A DNA stretch of 64,000 nucleotides from Raineyella sp034933565 (GTDB taxonomy: Bacteria; Actinomycetota; Actinomycetes; Propionibacteriales; Propionibacteriaceae): contig NZ_JAYFNG010000036.1 in assembly GCF_034933565.1 (NCBI RefSeq), positions 36,179 through 100,178 on the forward strand, written 5' to 3'. Below, one piece after another: positions 1-9,108 of the stretch. Numbering within the stretch: position 1 is the stretch's first letter; each line of letters starts with the position of its first letter. The position numbers were made by a program, and so were the translations under genes. The notes beneath the pieces are model-generated. The model saw only the letters and a program-made list of their open reading frames with translations, ran no database searches and was not told the origin of the DNA.

Positions 1-834
1 GAGGTACTGCGGCAGCCAGGTGGTCAGGAAGCCCTGCACCCAGAAGTTGGAGAAGCCGCCGATGACGGCCGCCAGCACGGTCAGGTTGAGCAGCGCGGCC
101 CAGGTGCGGACCGGCTTCTGGTTGTCGACGTCGACCATCCGGTCGTCGAAGGCCTCCTCCGCGGCGGTCTCGGCGGCGTCGTGCTCGACGTTCACCGGTG
201 CGGCCTCCGGCTTGCGGGTGCCGGCGTACGGGCCGTCGGCGCCGAGGAACAGCCAGGCCAGCACCCAGAGCAGGCCGACGATGCCGAGGATGCCGAACGC
301 CCAGCGCCAGCCGGCGGTGACGATGACGGCGGCCAGGGCGGGCGCCGCGATCACCGGGCCGAGGGTCGAGCCGGCGGCGACCAGGTTGCTGGGCAGCGCG
401 CGGTGCTGCGGGCGGAACCAGCCGTGGGCCGCGGTCAGCGACATGGCGGTGGCCGGCCCTTCGGCCCCGCCGAGCACGATCCGGGTCATCAGCAGCACCG
501 CGGCGCCGCCACCGGCGAGCATCGGGAACTGCATCACCGCCCAGATCACGCCCATGGTGAAGAGGATCCACTTCACCGAGTAGCGGCTGGCGAGGAAGCC
601 GGTGACGATCGAGACGATCGAGTAGAGGAAGAAGAAAGCGCTTCCGATGAAGCCGAACTGGACCGGGGAGATCCCCAGGTCCGCCATGGCGTCGCGGGCC
701 ACCAGGCCGAGGACGGCCTTGTCCGCGAACGCGACGATCTGGAACAGCACCAGCATGGCCGTGACGATCCAGGCCCGTACGGTCATGTTCTTGAAACTGG
801 GACGGACGCGACGTTGCGTCTGGGTGATGACCAT
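1..834 (-). CDS. MFS transporter, N-terminal 278 residues (runs off the window)
   Basis: Major facilitator superfamily permease whose C-terminal part lies beyond the left edge. The visible part begins MVITQTQRRVRPSFKNM and carries about six hydrophobic helices, a loop with EGPATAMS (typical of the anion:cation symporter branch) and a hydrophilic central loop. Start ATG at 834 has a GAAGGA ribosome site upstream. It is divergent from the amidase gene of the auxin-degradation cluster, so uptake of indole-3-acetate or a related aromatic acid is the natural inference; transporters of this family are reported next to iac genes in proteobacteria. Substrate is not shown by sequence. Confidence 0.85.
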   Translation of the reverse strand, partial: MVITQTQRRVRPSFKNMTVRAWIVTAMLVLFQIVAFADKAVLGLVARDAMADLGISPVQFGFIGSAFFFLYSIVSIVTGFLASRYSVKWILFTMGVIWAVMQFPMLAGGGAAVLLMTRIVLGGAEGPATAMSLTAAHGWFRPQHRALPSNLVAAGSTLGPVIAAPALAAVIVTAGWRWAFGILGIVGLLWVLAWLFLGADGPYAGTRKPEAAPVNVEHDAAETAAEEAFDDRMVDVDNQKPVRTWAALLNLTVLAAVIGGFSNFWVQGFLTTWLPQYL

Positions 835-1008
835 CGATTCAGGTCCTTCGGGGGAGGTGACAGTGGTGGTCGCGGCGGACCGGGGGGTCGCCGAGTAGGC
901 CCGAGCGTATGAACTGGATCACTACCGGCACAGGCGAGAAACCTTTACTTCCCCCGCGCCACCGCAGCGGGCACTATGTGAGCTGGGTAACGACGCCGAG
1001 GATGAGGA
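835..1008. promoter_or_regulatory. Divergent promoter region of MFS transporter and amidase
   Basis: About 170 bases between two divergent starts. It holds TTTACTTCCCCC at 944-955, whose complement GGGGGAAGTAAA resembles GGGGAAGTACC upstream of iacA (complement of 9180-9190). This could be a shared site for the FixJ-like regulator. No confident -35/-10 pair seen. Confidence 0.3.
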
Positions 1009-1014
1009 GTGCCC

Positions 1015-2274
1015 GTGCACGACGCGCCAACGACCACCCCTGCGGGGCACAGCGCCCGCGATGCCGTCGAGCGGGCGCTGGCCCGGATCGACGCCGTCGA
1101 GGACACGGTGCACGCCTGGGTCACCCTCTCCGAACGGGCGCTCGCCGACGCGGAGGCGGCCGACCGGCGGGCCGCCGAGCAGGGCCCGCTCCCGCTGCAC
1201 GGCCTCACCGTCGGGGTGAAGGACATCATCGACGTCGCCGGGCTGCCCACCCGCTGCGGATCACCGCGGACCACCGCCCCCGACCCGGTGGCCACCTCGG
1301 CGGCATGCGTACGCCGCCTCGAGGACCTCGGCGCGGTGGTCATCGGCAAGACGGTGACCACCGAGTACGGCTACTTCGCGCCCGGCCCGACCGACAACCC
1401 GGCCGCGCCCGGTCACACCCCCGGCGGATCGTCCAGCGGCTCGGCGGCCGCGGTGGCGGCCGGCATGGTGCCGCTGGCGCTCGGCACCCAGACCGCCGGC
1501 TCACTCACCCGACCCGCGTCCTACTGCGGTGTCGTCGGGATGGTGCTGGCCCACGGCACGGCCGACCTGGCCGGCGTCACCGGGCTGAGCACCGACCTCG
1601 ACTCACTGGGCCTGTTGACCCGTACGGTCACCGACCTGGCCCCGGTGTACCGGGCGTTCACCGGCGACCGGCTCGAGCGGCCCGGGCCGGCGGACCGCCC
1701 GGTGCCGGTGCTGGCCTGGCGACCCCAGGTCGGCGAGCCGCTCGACCCGGCGATGGACCGGGCCGTGGAGCGTGCCGCCGGGCTGCTGGCCGCGGCGGGC
1801 AGCCCGGTGCGTCCGCTGGAGTGGGACGACCATCTGCGCACCCTGCTCGGTGACCACCCGGTGATCATGGCGTACGAGGCGGCCCGCGAGCGGCGCGCGC
1901 TGCTCGACCGGCCCGACGACATCAGCGCCCCACTGCGCGAGCTGCTGGCCGCCGGCGTGGCCACCTCCGCGAGCGACTACCACGACGCCAAGGTCCGCCG
2001 CGACGTCTCCCGCAACGACCTCGACGCCCTGCTCGGCGACGGCGCGGTGATCCTCGGCCCGGCAGCGCTCGGCCCGGCCCCCGCCGGCCTGGCGGCGACC
2101 GGCTCCCCGCTGCTCAGCCGGCCCTGGCCGGCCCGCGGCCGGCCGGTGATCACCGTCCCGGGCCGGCGCGCCGACGACGGGCGCCCGCTCGGCCTGCAGC
2201 TGATCGGCCGGCCCGGCCGGGAGGCCGACCTCTTCGCCGTCGCCGGCCTCCTCGAGGGCCTGCTGGCCGGCTGA
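1015..2274 (+). CDS. iacH: Amidase-signature family hydrolase, probable IacH
   Basis: Amidase signature enzyme, about 419 residues. The Ser-cisSer-Lys machinery is visible: VGVKDIIDVAG (catalytic Lys near residue 70), PGGSSSGSAAAVA (cis-Ser) and GTQTAGSLTRPAS (nucleophile Ser). I chose GTG 1015 because AGGAG at 1005-1009 lies five bases upstream; GTG 1009 is in frame and also possible. An amidase (iacH) is a standard member of iac auxin-degradation clusters, where its exact step is not settled. Family certain; the iacH name rests on context with iacA to iacF across the locus. Confidence 0.8.
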   Translation: MHDAPTTTPAGHSARDAVERALARIDAVEDTVHAWVTLSERALADAEAADRRAAEQGPLPLHGLTVGVKDIIDVAGLPTRCGSPRTTAPDPVATSAACVRRLEDLGAVVIGKTVTTEYGYFAPGPTDNPAAPGHTPGGSSSGSAAAVAAGMVPLALGTQTAGSLTRPASYCGVVGMVLAHGTADLAGVTGLSTDLDSLGLLTRTVTDLAPVYRAFTGDRLERPGPADRPVPVLAWRPQVGEPLDPAMDRAVERAAGLLAAAGSPVRPLEWDDHLRTLLGDHPVIMAYEAARERRALLDRPDDISAPLRELLAAGVATSASDYHDAKVRRDVSRNDLDALLGDGAVILGPAALGPAPAGLAATGSPLLSRPWPARGRPVITVPGRRADDGRPLGLQLIGRPGREADLFAVAGLLEGLLAG

Positions 2275-2394
2275 CCGCCCGTCCCGCCTCCGACCGCCCG
2301 CCGCGGCCCCCGGACCCGCGACACAGCCCCGACCGGGCACGACCTCTCTGATCTGACTCTGCTGATCCCCGATGACCTGACGAAAGGCGGACCG

Positions 2395-2682
2395 ATGGAT
2401 CCCCGGCCCACCCACTACCACCGGATGTTCCTCACCTGCTACCTCGACACCTTCGGCTACGGCTGGCACCACGTCGACCTGTTCGTCCACGACGAGTACG
2501 GACGCGAGGTCAACTGGGTGCACTGGGGCGTCCCGGAGGACGGCCCGGACGCCGCCGACCGCTCCATCGCGAAGATCGAGCCGGACCTGGAGCGCACCAC
2601 CTCGTGGCAGCACGGGGTCAGCGCCGCCGGGATGGAGTACTGGACCGCCGAGGCCCGCTGGCGGACCGCAGCGGCCGCCTGA
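2395..2682 (+). CDS. Hypothetical protein, 95 residues
   Basis: Small soluble protein I do not recognise. It is rich in aromatic residues (HYHRMFLTCYLDTFGYGWHH near the N-terminus; VNWVHWGVPEDGPD in the middle) and acidic overall, with no membrane segment or cysteine motif. ATG 2395 follows AAAGG. It lies between the amidase and the response regulator on the same strand, 120 bases after iacH, so it may be a small accessory protein of the auxin cluster. It does not match the usual iacB or iacI, both of which are present elsewhere in the locus. Confidence 0.65.
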   Translation: MDPRPTHYHRMFLTCYLDTFGYGWHHVDLFVHDEYGREVNWVHWGVPEDGPDAADRSIAKIEPDLERTTSWQHGVSAAGMEYWTAEARWRTAAAA

Positions 2683-2812
2683 GCACCTGCGGCCGCACGC
2701 TCGTCTCCCGCTCTCCTTGCGCCGGTGCGGAACACCGACGCGAACACCGTCTCGATGTTGCGTGATCCGCCTAGGCTGGTCCCCGACAACGTCGTGAGAA
2801 GGAGATGGGCCG

Positions 2813-3448
2813 ATGGCGACCCCGGACACCACCCCGGCCACCGTCGTCTATCTTGTCGACGACGATCCCGAGGTCTGTGAGTCGGTCGCCTGGCTGCTCG
2901 GCAGCATCGGGGTCGACCCGGTGGTGTTCAACGCCGCTGACGAGTTCCTGGCGGCGTACGACGGCAGCCACCCCGCCTGCGTGATCCTCGACGTCCGGAT
3001 GCCCCGGATGAGCGGCACCCGGCTGCAGGAGGATCTCAACGCCGTCGCCCCGCACGTGGCGATCATCTTCGTGTCCGCCCACGGCGACATCAAGATGTCG
3101 GTGCGGACGATGCAGCGGGGCGCGATCGACTTCCTGGAGAAGCCGTACGAACCGCAACGCCTCCTGGACGTGGTCCAGGAGGCGATGGGCCGGGCGAAGG
3201 AACGGTTCGAGGATTTCCGGGCCCGGACCGAGGTCCAGCAGAAGGTGGACAGTCTGACGCCGCGCGAGCGGGAGATCCTGCGCCTGGTCGTCGAGGGGCT
3301 GCCGAGCCAGAACATCGCCCGCCGGCTCAGCATGAGCGTCAAGACCGTCGACGTCCACCGGGCCCGGATCAAGGCCAAGACCGATGCGGACAGCATCAGC
3401 ACCCTGGTCCGCGACGTGCTGCGGTACGGGGCGCGGATCCGGGAGTGA
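2813..3448 (+). CDS. FixJ/NarL-type two-component response regulator
   Basis: 211 residues: receiver domain (residues about 11-125) with acidic pocket LVDDDPE, phospho-acceptor Asp60 in CVILDVRMP, Ser in IIFVSAHGD and Lys110 in FLEKP, then a LuxR-type helix-turn-helix (LTPREREILRLVVEG, SVKTVDVHRARIKAK). The architecture is FixJ-like. ATG 2813 is preceded by AAGGAGA. It converges with the iac operon, and the matching cytoplasmic PAS kinase is at 9294-10769, so the pair probably senses auxin or an intermediate and controls iac genes. Two-component control instead of a MarR repressor has been described for some proteobacterial iac clusters. Confidence 0.92.
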   Translation: MATPDTTPATVVYLVDDDPEVCESVAWLLGSIGVDPVVFNAADEFLAAYDGSHPACVILDVRMPRMSGTRLQEDLNAVAPHVAIIFVSAHGDIKMSVRTMQRGAIDFLEKPYEPQRLLDVVQEAMGRAKERFEDFRARTEVQQKVDSLTPREREILRLVVEGLPSQNIARRLSMSVKTVDVHRARIKAKTDADSISTLVRDVLRYGARIRE

Positions 3449-3461
3449 GCCCCGCGGCAGC

Positions 3462-4412
3462 TCAGTAGTAGTCCAGCACCAGCCGGTCGGTCAGCGCCCG
3501 GGAGACGCACACCGCGATCGTCTCGCCGGCCGCCTTCTCCGTCTTCGTCAGCACGTTGTCGCGGTGCTCGGGGGTGCCCTCCAGCACCGTCATGATGCAG
3601 GTGCCGCAGATGCCCTCCTGGCACGAGGTGTCCACCCCGCAGCCGGCCTCCTGCAGCACCTCGACGATGCTGCGGTCGGCCGGGATCGGGTAGACCTCCC
3701 CCTCCAGCTCCACCTCGAAGGGCCGATTGCCCTCCGGGCCCGGCTGCTCGGCGGCGGTGAACGCCTCCTGGTGGATCCGGTCGTCGGGGAAGGTCTCCGC
3801 GGCGATCCCGGCGACGGTGTCCATGAACCCCTCGGGTCCGCACAGGTAGACGTGGCTGCCGGTCGGGGCATCGGCCAGGGCCGCGCGGATGATCGGCTCG
3901 TGCTCGGCCCGCGGGATGCCGAGGTGGGTGTGCAGCTTCTGCGGGCACTTCTCCTCCAGCAGGCCGATGAAGGCGGCCTCCTCGTGGCTGCGGGCGAAGT
4001 AGTGCAGGGTGAAGTCCCGGCCGTGCAGGTCCAGGTACCGGGCGATGCTGAGCATCGGCGTGATCCCGATGCCGGCCGCCATCAGGATGTGGTGGGCGGC
4101 ATCGGTGTCGATGCCCAGCAGGTTGCGCGGTTCGCTGATCGAGATCACGTCGCCGACCTGCAGGGCGTGCAGCGCCGCGGAGCCGCCGCGGGAGTGTTCC
4201 TCCCGCTTGACCGCGACGGTGTAGGCGTCAGGGTCCTCGGGCTTGCTGCACAGCGAGTACTGGCGGGTGATCGCGGTCGGGCCGACCACGTCCACGTGGG
4301 CCCCCGCCTGGTAGACCCCCAAGGGGCGACCGTCGGTCCGGACCAGCCGGAACGACTTGATCGTCGGCGTCTCGTCGATGATCTCGGCGATGCGTACGTC
4401 GATGAGTGCCAT
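3462..4412 (-). CDS. iacF: Rieske oxygenase reductase, probable IacF
   Basis: 316-residue phthalate-dioxygenase-reductase type flavoprotein: flavin domain (RQYSLCS near residue 70), NAD domain (GIGITPMLS, YLCGPEGFM) and C-terminal plant-type [2Fe-2S] ferredoxin with CQEGICGTC plus a later Cys in IAVCVSRA. It would pass electrons from NAD(P)H to the IacCD oxygenase. Last gene of the leftward iac operon, 77 bases after iacE; the gap is rich in GGTGGG repeats on the plus strand. Family certain; name from operon context. Confidence 0.88.
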   Translation of the reverse strand: MALIDVRIAEIIDETPTIKSFRLVRTDGRPLGVYQAGAHVDVVGPTAITRQYSLCSKPEDPDAYTVAVKREEHSRGGSAALHALQVGDVISISEPRNLLGIDTDAAHHILMAAGIGITPMLSIARYLDLHGRDFTLHYFARSHEEAAFIGLLEEKCPQKLHTHLGIPRAEHEPIIRAALADAPTGSHVYLCGPEGFMDTVAGIAAETFPDDRIHQEAFTAAEQPGPEGNRPFEVELEGEVYPIPADRSIVEVLQEAGCGVDTSCQEGICGTCIMTVLEGTPEHRDNVLTKTEKAAGETIAVCVSRALTDRLVLDYY

Positions 4413-4489
4413 GTGGGGATCCTCCTGGGACGGGGGCCTCGGTGGGGTGGGCCTTCGGTGGGTCGGGTATCTGGTGGGTGGGGGTGGGG

Positions 4490-5242
4490 TCAGCGCAGGT
4501 AGAGGCCGCCGTTGGCGTCCCAGCAGGCGCCGGTGACGAAGCCGGCCCGGTCGGAGACCAGCAGGGCGACCATGTCGGCGATGAACGCCGGATCGCCCAG
4601 GTGACCGACCGGGATGCCGGCGACCACGGCGGCCAGCTTGTCCTCGGGCACCGTACGACGCACCACCGGCAGGTCGTGCGGGCCGGGGGAGACGGCGTTC
4701 ACCGTGACCCCGGCGGCAGCCAGCTCGCGGGCGAAGACCTTGGTCAGGGTGAGGATCGCCCCCTTCGACGCCGCGTAGTGGCCGCCGGTGGCGGTGCCGC
4801 CGTTCTGACCCGCCAGCGAGGCCAGGTTGACGATCCGGCCGTGGCCGTTCGCCGCCATCGCCGCGCCGAACACCTGGCAGCCGAGGAAGACACTGTTCGT
4901 GTTCGTCGTCAGCACCCGGGTGAAGTCCTCGACCGGGAGGGTCATCAGATCCGCCGCCTGGGTCATCGCGGCGTTGTTGACCAGGGCGGTGGGCTCTCCC
5001 CAGGCCTCCCGGACGCGGGCCAGGGCGGCCTCGAAGTCGGCCTTGCGGCCGATGTCCAGACGCAGCGGCAGCGCCGTACGGCCGGCCGGATCCAGGTCGC
5101 GGGCCAGCGCCTCGGCGCGGTCCTCGGCCAGGTCGGTGACCAGCACCCGGTGGCCGTCACCGTGCAGCCGGCGGGTGATCAGCTCACCCATCCCGCCGGC
5201 TGCGCCGGTGACGACGGCGATCCGCGTGGTGGCGACGCTCAC
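4490..5242 (-). CDS. iacE: Short-chain dehydrogenase, probable IacE
   Basis: 250-residue classical SDR with cofactor motif TGAAGGMG, NNAA, active-site Ser and YAASK, and a C-terminal GGLYLR. Starts with GTG at 5242, overlapping the stop of iacD (GTGA), so the two are translationally coupled. In iac pathways IacE helps convert the IacA product toward the 3-hydroxy-2-oxindole-3-acetate intermediate. Function inferred from operon position. Confidence 0.85.
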   Translation of the reverse strand: MSVATTRIAVVTGAAGGMGELITRRLHGDGHRVLVTDLAEDRAEALARDLDPAGRTALPLRLDIGRKADFEAALARVREAWGEPTALVNNAAMTQAADLMTLPVEDFTRVLTTNTNSVFLGCQVFGAAMAANGHGRIVNLASLAGQNGGTATGGHYAASKGAILTLTKVFARELAAAGVTVNAVSPGPHDLPVVRRTVPEDKLAAVVAGIPVGHLGDPAFIADMVALLVSDRAGFVTGACWDANGGLYLR

Positions 5243-5754
5243 AGCAGGTACCCGGAGGCGTTGACCGGGTCGTCGCTGTTGAGCAGCCGGACCACCTTCA
5301 GGGCGATCCGGTCGCCGTCATCCGACAACGCGATGGTGTGGCTGAGGGCGGCCCCGAGGGTGTCGGTCCGACCCCGCTTGTACGCCACCAGCACCTGGGC
5401 GGAGGTCAGCGTCACCGCCGTGTCGGAGACCTCGTCCACGGTGAACCGGGAGATCGTCCGGACCGTCCGGGCCGCGGCCACCGCGGAGGGGGAGTAGCCC
5501 TGCATCATCCGCTCCACGCGCATCCGCCGCATCCGGGCGTCGTCGTAGATCATGTTGAGCGAGGCGGCGAAGTCCTCGGTCGCCGGGTCGATCGGGATGA
5601 CGTACATCCCGTCGTCGGTGAACAGCGTCTCCCAGGTGAGGTAGTCCTTCTCGTCGAGGATCCGGGCCTCACGCCAGATCAGCTCGACGGCGCGCAGCAC
5701 CCGGGGATCGGCCAGCGAGCCGGCGCGGACGTCGGTCAGGGCGAGTTCAGTCAT
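5239..5754 (-). CDS. iacD: Aromatic-ring dioxygenase small subunit, probable IacD
   Basis: 171-residue ring-hydroxylating dioxygenase beta subunit with the cystatin-like/SnoaL fold sequence pattern (FTDDGMYVIP, YKRG, KVVRLLNSD). The start overlaps the iacC stop by eight bases. It would pack with the Rieske alpha subunit and has a structural role. Length is normal for the family. Confidence 0.87.
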   Translation of the reverse strand: MTELALTDVRAGSLADPRVLRAVELIWREARILDEKDYLTWETLFTDDGMYVIPIDPATEDFAASLNMIYDDARMRRMRVERMMQGYSPSAVAAARTVRTISRFTVDEVSDTAVTLTSAQVLVAYKRGRTDTLGAALSHTIALSDDGDRIALKVVRLLNSDDPVNASGYLL

Positions 5755-7024
5755 GGCTCATCATCTTCTTCCACATGGCATAGGCCCCGCGCATGCCGGT
5801 TTCGTCGGTGACGTGCGAGGTGGGCCAGCCCTCGGCACTGGGGGTCTCCCGGTTCAGGCCACGGTTGACCAGGATCGGCATCCGGGGAGCGCCGGCGGCG
5901 CCCAGCTGGACCCGTTCCCAGCCCTCGGCGTCGTCGGGACTGCCGAAGCCGAACGGGCCCTGGAAGTGCTCGTGGATCCGCAGCCGCTCCTGGTTGACGC
6001 ACTCCGGTCCGCCGTCCATCCCCAGCGACATGTGCCAGATCTCGGTCTCATCGACGGAGATCGGGATGAGCACCCGGAAGAAGGCCAGCGAGAAGGACAC
6101 GTTCGGGAAGGTGTTGAGATTGAACCCCGAGCCGTGCATGGAGCGGACGAACCGGCGGATCTGCTCGGGGGTGTACTCCCCGGAGGCCTCCAGCTCCGCC
6201 ACCAGGTCGTCGAACCGCGGCTGCAGCGGGGCGCCGTCGTCGATGTCCAGGTCGGCGTTGGCCGGCGCCATGACCGCCACGCTGTGCCCGTTGCCGAGGT
6301 CGTGGGTGACCGCGGCCGGGTCGTTCATGAACGACATCATCTCGGCGGTCTCGGCGTCGATCGAGGCCATCCAGGACTTGTGCACCATCGGGAAGTGGTA
6401 GCCGTCGGTGGTGTTCTCCAGCTGGATCTTCCAGTTGCCCCGGAAGCGGAACTTGTGGATGCCGGTGACCTTGGTCGGGTACCCGTTGGTCTGCTTGAAG
6501 AACCGGTCGATCCAGATCTTCGCATCGCCGAGGAAGTCCTCCAGCGGCTCGGCGTCCTGGTTGAAAGTCGCCCAGATCATCCCGGCGTACGACTCGGTGC
6601 GCAGCCGCTGCAGCGGGAAGTCCTCCTTCTCGACGACTCCCTCGTAGCCCTCCGGGTACGGGATGCCGCGCAGCTTGCCGTCCAGGGCGTACGACCAGTT
6701 GTGGTACGGACAGGTGAAGCCGTTGGCCTTGCCGTTCGACTGGTCACAGACCGTGGCGCCACGGTGCCGGCAACGGTTCAGCAGGGTGTTGAAGCCACCC
6801 TTGCGGTCACGGGTGACGATCACCGGCTGGCGCCCGACGTAGGTCGTCTTGAACGAGCCCGCCTCGGGGATCTCGCTCTCGTGGGCGACCCAGACCCACG
6901 TCGAGTAGAAGATCTTCTCCATCTCCTCGTCGAAGATCGCCGGGTCGGTGTAGAGCTGGCCGGCGACACGGTCGGCCTCGGCGAGGTCGGGGTACGTGTC
7001 GACGACCCGGGGTGTGGTGGTCAT
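5747..7024 (-). CDS. iacC: Rieske dioxygenase large subunit, probable IacC
   Basis: 425 residues. Rieske [2Fe-2S] motif CRHRG...CPYHNW near residues 80-105, then the catalytic domain with the mononuclear iron motif in NTTDGYHFPMVH. In the iac pathway the IacCD oxygenase with IacF acts on the oxidised indole intermediate on the way to catechol. Both metal sites look intact. ATG 7024 lies 22 bases after iacI. Confidence 0.9.
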   Translation of the reverse strand: MTTTPRVVDTYPDLAEADRVAGQLYTDPAIFDEEMEKIFYSTWVWVAHESEIPEAGSFKTTYVGRQPVIVTRDRKGGFNTLLNRCRHRGATVCDQSNGKANGFTCPYHNWSYALDGKLRGIPYPEGYEGVVEKEDFPLQRLRTESYAGMIWATFNQDAEPLEDFLGDAKIWIDRFFKQTNGYPTKVTGIHKFRFRGNWKIQLENTTDGYHFPMVHKSWMASIDAETAEMMSFMNDPAAVTHDLGNGHSVAVMAPANADLDIDDGAPLQPRFDDLVAELEASGEYTPEQIRRFVRSMHGSGFNLNTFPNVSFSLAFFRVLIPISVDETEIWHMSLGMDGGPECVNQERLRIHEHFQGPFGFGSPDDAEGWERVQLGAAGAPRMPILVNRGLNRETPSAEGWPTSHVTDETGMRGAYAMWKKMMSHD

Positions 7025-7046
7025 GTCGGCTCCATCTGGTCGGGTG

Positions 7047-7556
7047 TCAGGACAGCAGGTGCGCCATCGCCTCGGCGGCGACCGGGGTGGCGAAGAGGCG
7101 CTCGGTGGTGAAGTGGTGCATCAGGGCCGTGGGTGGCTGGTGCCGCTCGGCGGTCAGGGCGAAGGAGATGCGCAGCCGGGCGCAGCGCAGCTCGGCGCGC
7201 CCGTCGGGGTGCAGCGACAGCTGCTGCATCAGCCAGCGGCCCTCGGCCCGCTCCCGGCCCACCGGGTCGACCTGTCCGGTGCCCAGCAGATGGGCGTTGC
7301 GGACGAAGTGGTCGGCCGGCGGCAGGTAGCTGCCGACGAGTGCCTGGACCGCTTCGCGGCCCTCGGCCCGGCCGTACGTGCCGGCGTACTCGGGGCCCAG
7401 GCCCTCCCAGATGGCGTCCGGGGTGAACAGGGCGCCGATCCGGTCGAGGTCGGTGAGCGGGCCGGGCACGTCGCACAGGTCCAGGTAGCGGGTGAGGCAG
7501 GACGTGGCGGCGGCGATCGCCTCCAGTCGCGCCAGCCGGGTCTCCAGGGTGGCCAT
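7047..7556 (-). CDS. iacI: SnoaL-like protein, probable IacI
   Basis: 169 residues of the SnoaL/NTF2-like fold (LARLEAIAAATSCLTRYLDL at the start, IGALFTPDAIWEGLG). I chose ATG 7556, three bases from the stop of the upstream gene, over a longer frame that would run through that gene. A small SnoaL-type protein (iacI) belongs to many iac clusters; its role is unclear, possibly an accessory or isomerase step. Fold assignment good, name by synteny. Confidence 0.75.
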   Translation of the reverse strand: MATLETRLARLEAIAAATSCLTRYLDLCDVPGPLTDLDRIGALFTPDAIWEGLGPEYAGTYGRAEGREAVQALVGSYLPPADHFVRNAHLLGTGQVDPVGRERAEGRWLMQQLSLHPDGRAELRCARLRISFALTAERHQPPTALMHHFTTERLFATPVAAEAMAHLLS

Positions 7557-7558
7557 CG

Positions 7559-7924
7559 TCAGGCGGTGGGGACGTCCGACCGGATGGTCAGCTCCCGGCC
7601 GATCCGGGCCTCGATGGTGGCGTAGCGCCACAGCGCGTGCTCGCCGATCATCGTGGTGCGGAAGAGGTTGCAGACGTCGCGGACGGTCGGCTGGTCGACG
7701 ACGTCGGCGAGGACGTAGCAGGTCCAGGGCCAGCCGGCCGACGGGCCGACCAGGTGGGAGTCGTCGTCCATGGTGCCGAGGACGGTGACGCCCTCAGTGG
7801 CCGCCAACTCGGCCAGCATGCCGGCGAAGGCGGTCCACACCATGCCGATCTGGCTCTTGGGAAGGTCGAAGAAGTTCTGGTTGATGCCCATGCAGAAGAG
7901 CACGCGCAGTGGTTGGTCGGTCAT
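7559..7924 (-). CDS. iacB: Small conserved protein, probable IacB
   Basis: 121 residues, soluble, beginning MTDQPLRVLFCMGINQNFFD. It lies between the IacA-type monooxygenase and the SnoaL protein, the place and size expected for iacB, a small protein of the auxin pathway without settled chemistry. GGAGTG ribosome site before ATG 7924. No catalytic motif that I can name. Confidence 0.7.
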   Translation of the reverse strand: MTDQPLRVLFCMGINQNFFDLPKSQIGMVWTAFAGMLAELAATEGVTVLGTMDDDSHLVGPSAGWPWTCYVLADVVDQPTVRDVCNLFRTTMIGEHALWRYATIEARIGRELTIRSDVPTA

Positions 7925-7950
7925 CGGTCACTCCATCGGGATCGAGTCGG

Positions 7951-9108
7951 TCACGGGAAACTGGGCACCGCGGGCTGCTCGCCGAGCAGCACCGCGCCGG
8001 CGGCCTCGTACGTCGCCGAGGCCAACATCGCGTGCTGCGGCGGCACCAGGCCGTCCTGCAGGTAGCGCTGCAGCGGGTGGGTGGTGTAGATCGCGCCGGT
8101 GCCGGCCAGATCGAAGACGGCCAGCACCACGGCGCGCCCGACATGGGCGGCGTTCGTCGCGGCCAGCCGGAGCAGCGCGGTGGTCTCGTCGCTGATCTCG
8201 GTCCCGGCCTCGGCGAGGGCGTAGACCTCGCGGCTGGCCTGGTAGAACCAGGCGCGGGCGGAGCGCAGCTGCGCCTCGGCCCGGGCCAGGCCGATCTGGA
8301 AGGTGCCCTGGGCGCCGCGCCGGCGCCCGCCGGTGACACTGGTGCTGCGGCCGACGGCGTGGAGATGGTCGAGGGCGCCACGGGCCGCCCCGAGGGCGAC
8401 CACGGCGAGCACCTGGGCGGCGTACGCCACCACCGGGTAGCGGTTGAGCGGTTCGTCGATGTTCGACGCCGAGCCGCGGATGAAGGTGCGCCCGGCGGGC
8501 ACGAAGGCATCGGTGAGGTGCAGCTCGTTGGAGCCGGTGGCCCGCATCCCGGAGACGTCCCAGTTCGGGACGATCCGGACGTCCTCCGCGTCGAACACCG
8601 CGGTGCGCGGCCGGCCCTGGGCCTCCGGCCCGCCCTTCAGGCCGATGCCGAGCAGATCCGCACCGGCCGAGCCGCTGGCGAACTGCCACACCCCGGTGCA
8701 CCGATAGCCGCCGTCGACCTCCTCGACCTCCTGCATCGGGAACTGGCCGGCGGAGAAGACGACGTCGGGGCCGTCGGCGTAGATCTCGGCCTGCGACTCC
8801 AGCGGCAGTGCGCCGAAGTAGACCAGCGCCGAGCCGAAGCTGGCCACCCAGCCGGTGGCCGGGTCGACGGCCGCGATCTGCTCGATCCGGTCGAGGAACT
8901 CCGCCGGCGGCAGCGGCTCCCCGCCGAACATCGTCGGCGTCGAGGCGCGGTAGATGCCGGCCTTCTTCAGCAGGTCGATGTAGTCGCGGGGGACATAGCC
9001 CTGCTCGTTGAACTCGTCGCGGCGCTCCCGGAGGACCTCGAGGGCCTCCTGGAAGGCACGTTCGCGAGCCGGTCCCGCCGGTGCGGCCAGGTTCCGGTTG
9101 TTGCGCAT
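7951..9108 (-). CDS. iacA: Acyl-CoA-dehydrogenase-fold flavin monooxygenase, probable IacA
   Basis: 385 residues with the acyl-CoA dehydrogenase fold: N-terminal helical domain (EVLRERRDEFNEQGYVPRDY), middle beta domain (FASGSAGADLLG, GMRATGSNELHL) and C-terminal helical bundle. IacA enzymes of this fold hydroxylate indole-3-acetate using reduced flavin. The first gene of the leftward operon. Its usual flavin reductase partner IacG is absent from the window, so reduced flavin must come from elsewhere. Other members of this fold (DszC, HpaB/HsaA-like) are the alternative, but the neighbours strongly favour IacA. Confidence 0.85.
   Translation of the reverse strand: MRNNRNLAAPAGPARERAFQEALEVLRERRDEFNEQGYVPRDYIDLLKKAGIYRASTPTMFGGEPLPPAEFLDRIEQIAAVDPATGWVASFGSALVYFGALPLESQAEIYADGPDVVFSAGQFPMQEVEEVDGGYRCTGVWQFASGSAGADLLGIGLKGGPEAQGRPRTAVFDAEDVRIVPNWDVSGMRATGSNELHLTDAFVPAGRTFIRGSASNIDEPLNRYPVVAYAAQVLAVVALGAARGALDHLHAVGRSTSVTGGRRRGAQGTFQIGLARAEAQLRSARAWFYQASREVYALAEAGTEISDETTALLRLAATNAAHVGRAVVLAVFDLAGTGAIYTTHPLQRYLQDGLVPPQHAMLASATYEAAGAVLLGEQPAVPSFP

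Noticed and set aside
909..1853. 314-residue plus-strand Arg-rich frame overlapping the amidase
   Set aside because: Shadow in the +1 frame; the amidase motifs are in the other frame.
5753..7111. 452-residue plus-strand frame opposite the Rieske dioxygenase
   Set aside because: Antisense shadow of iacC with no domain and no ribosome site.
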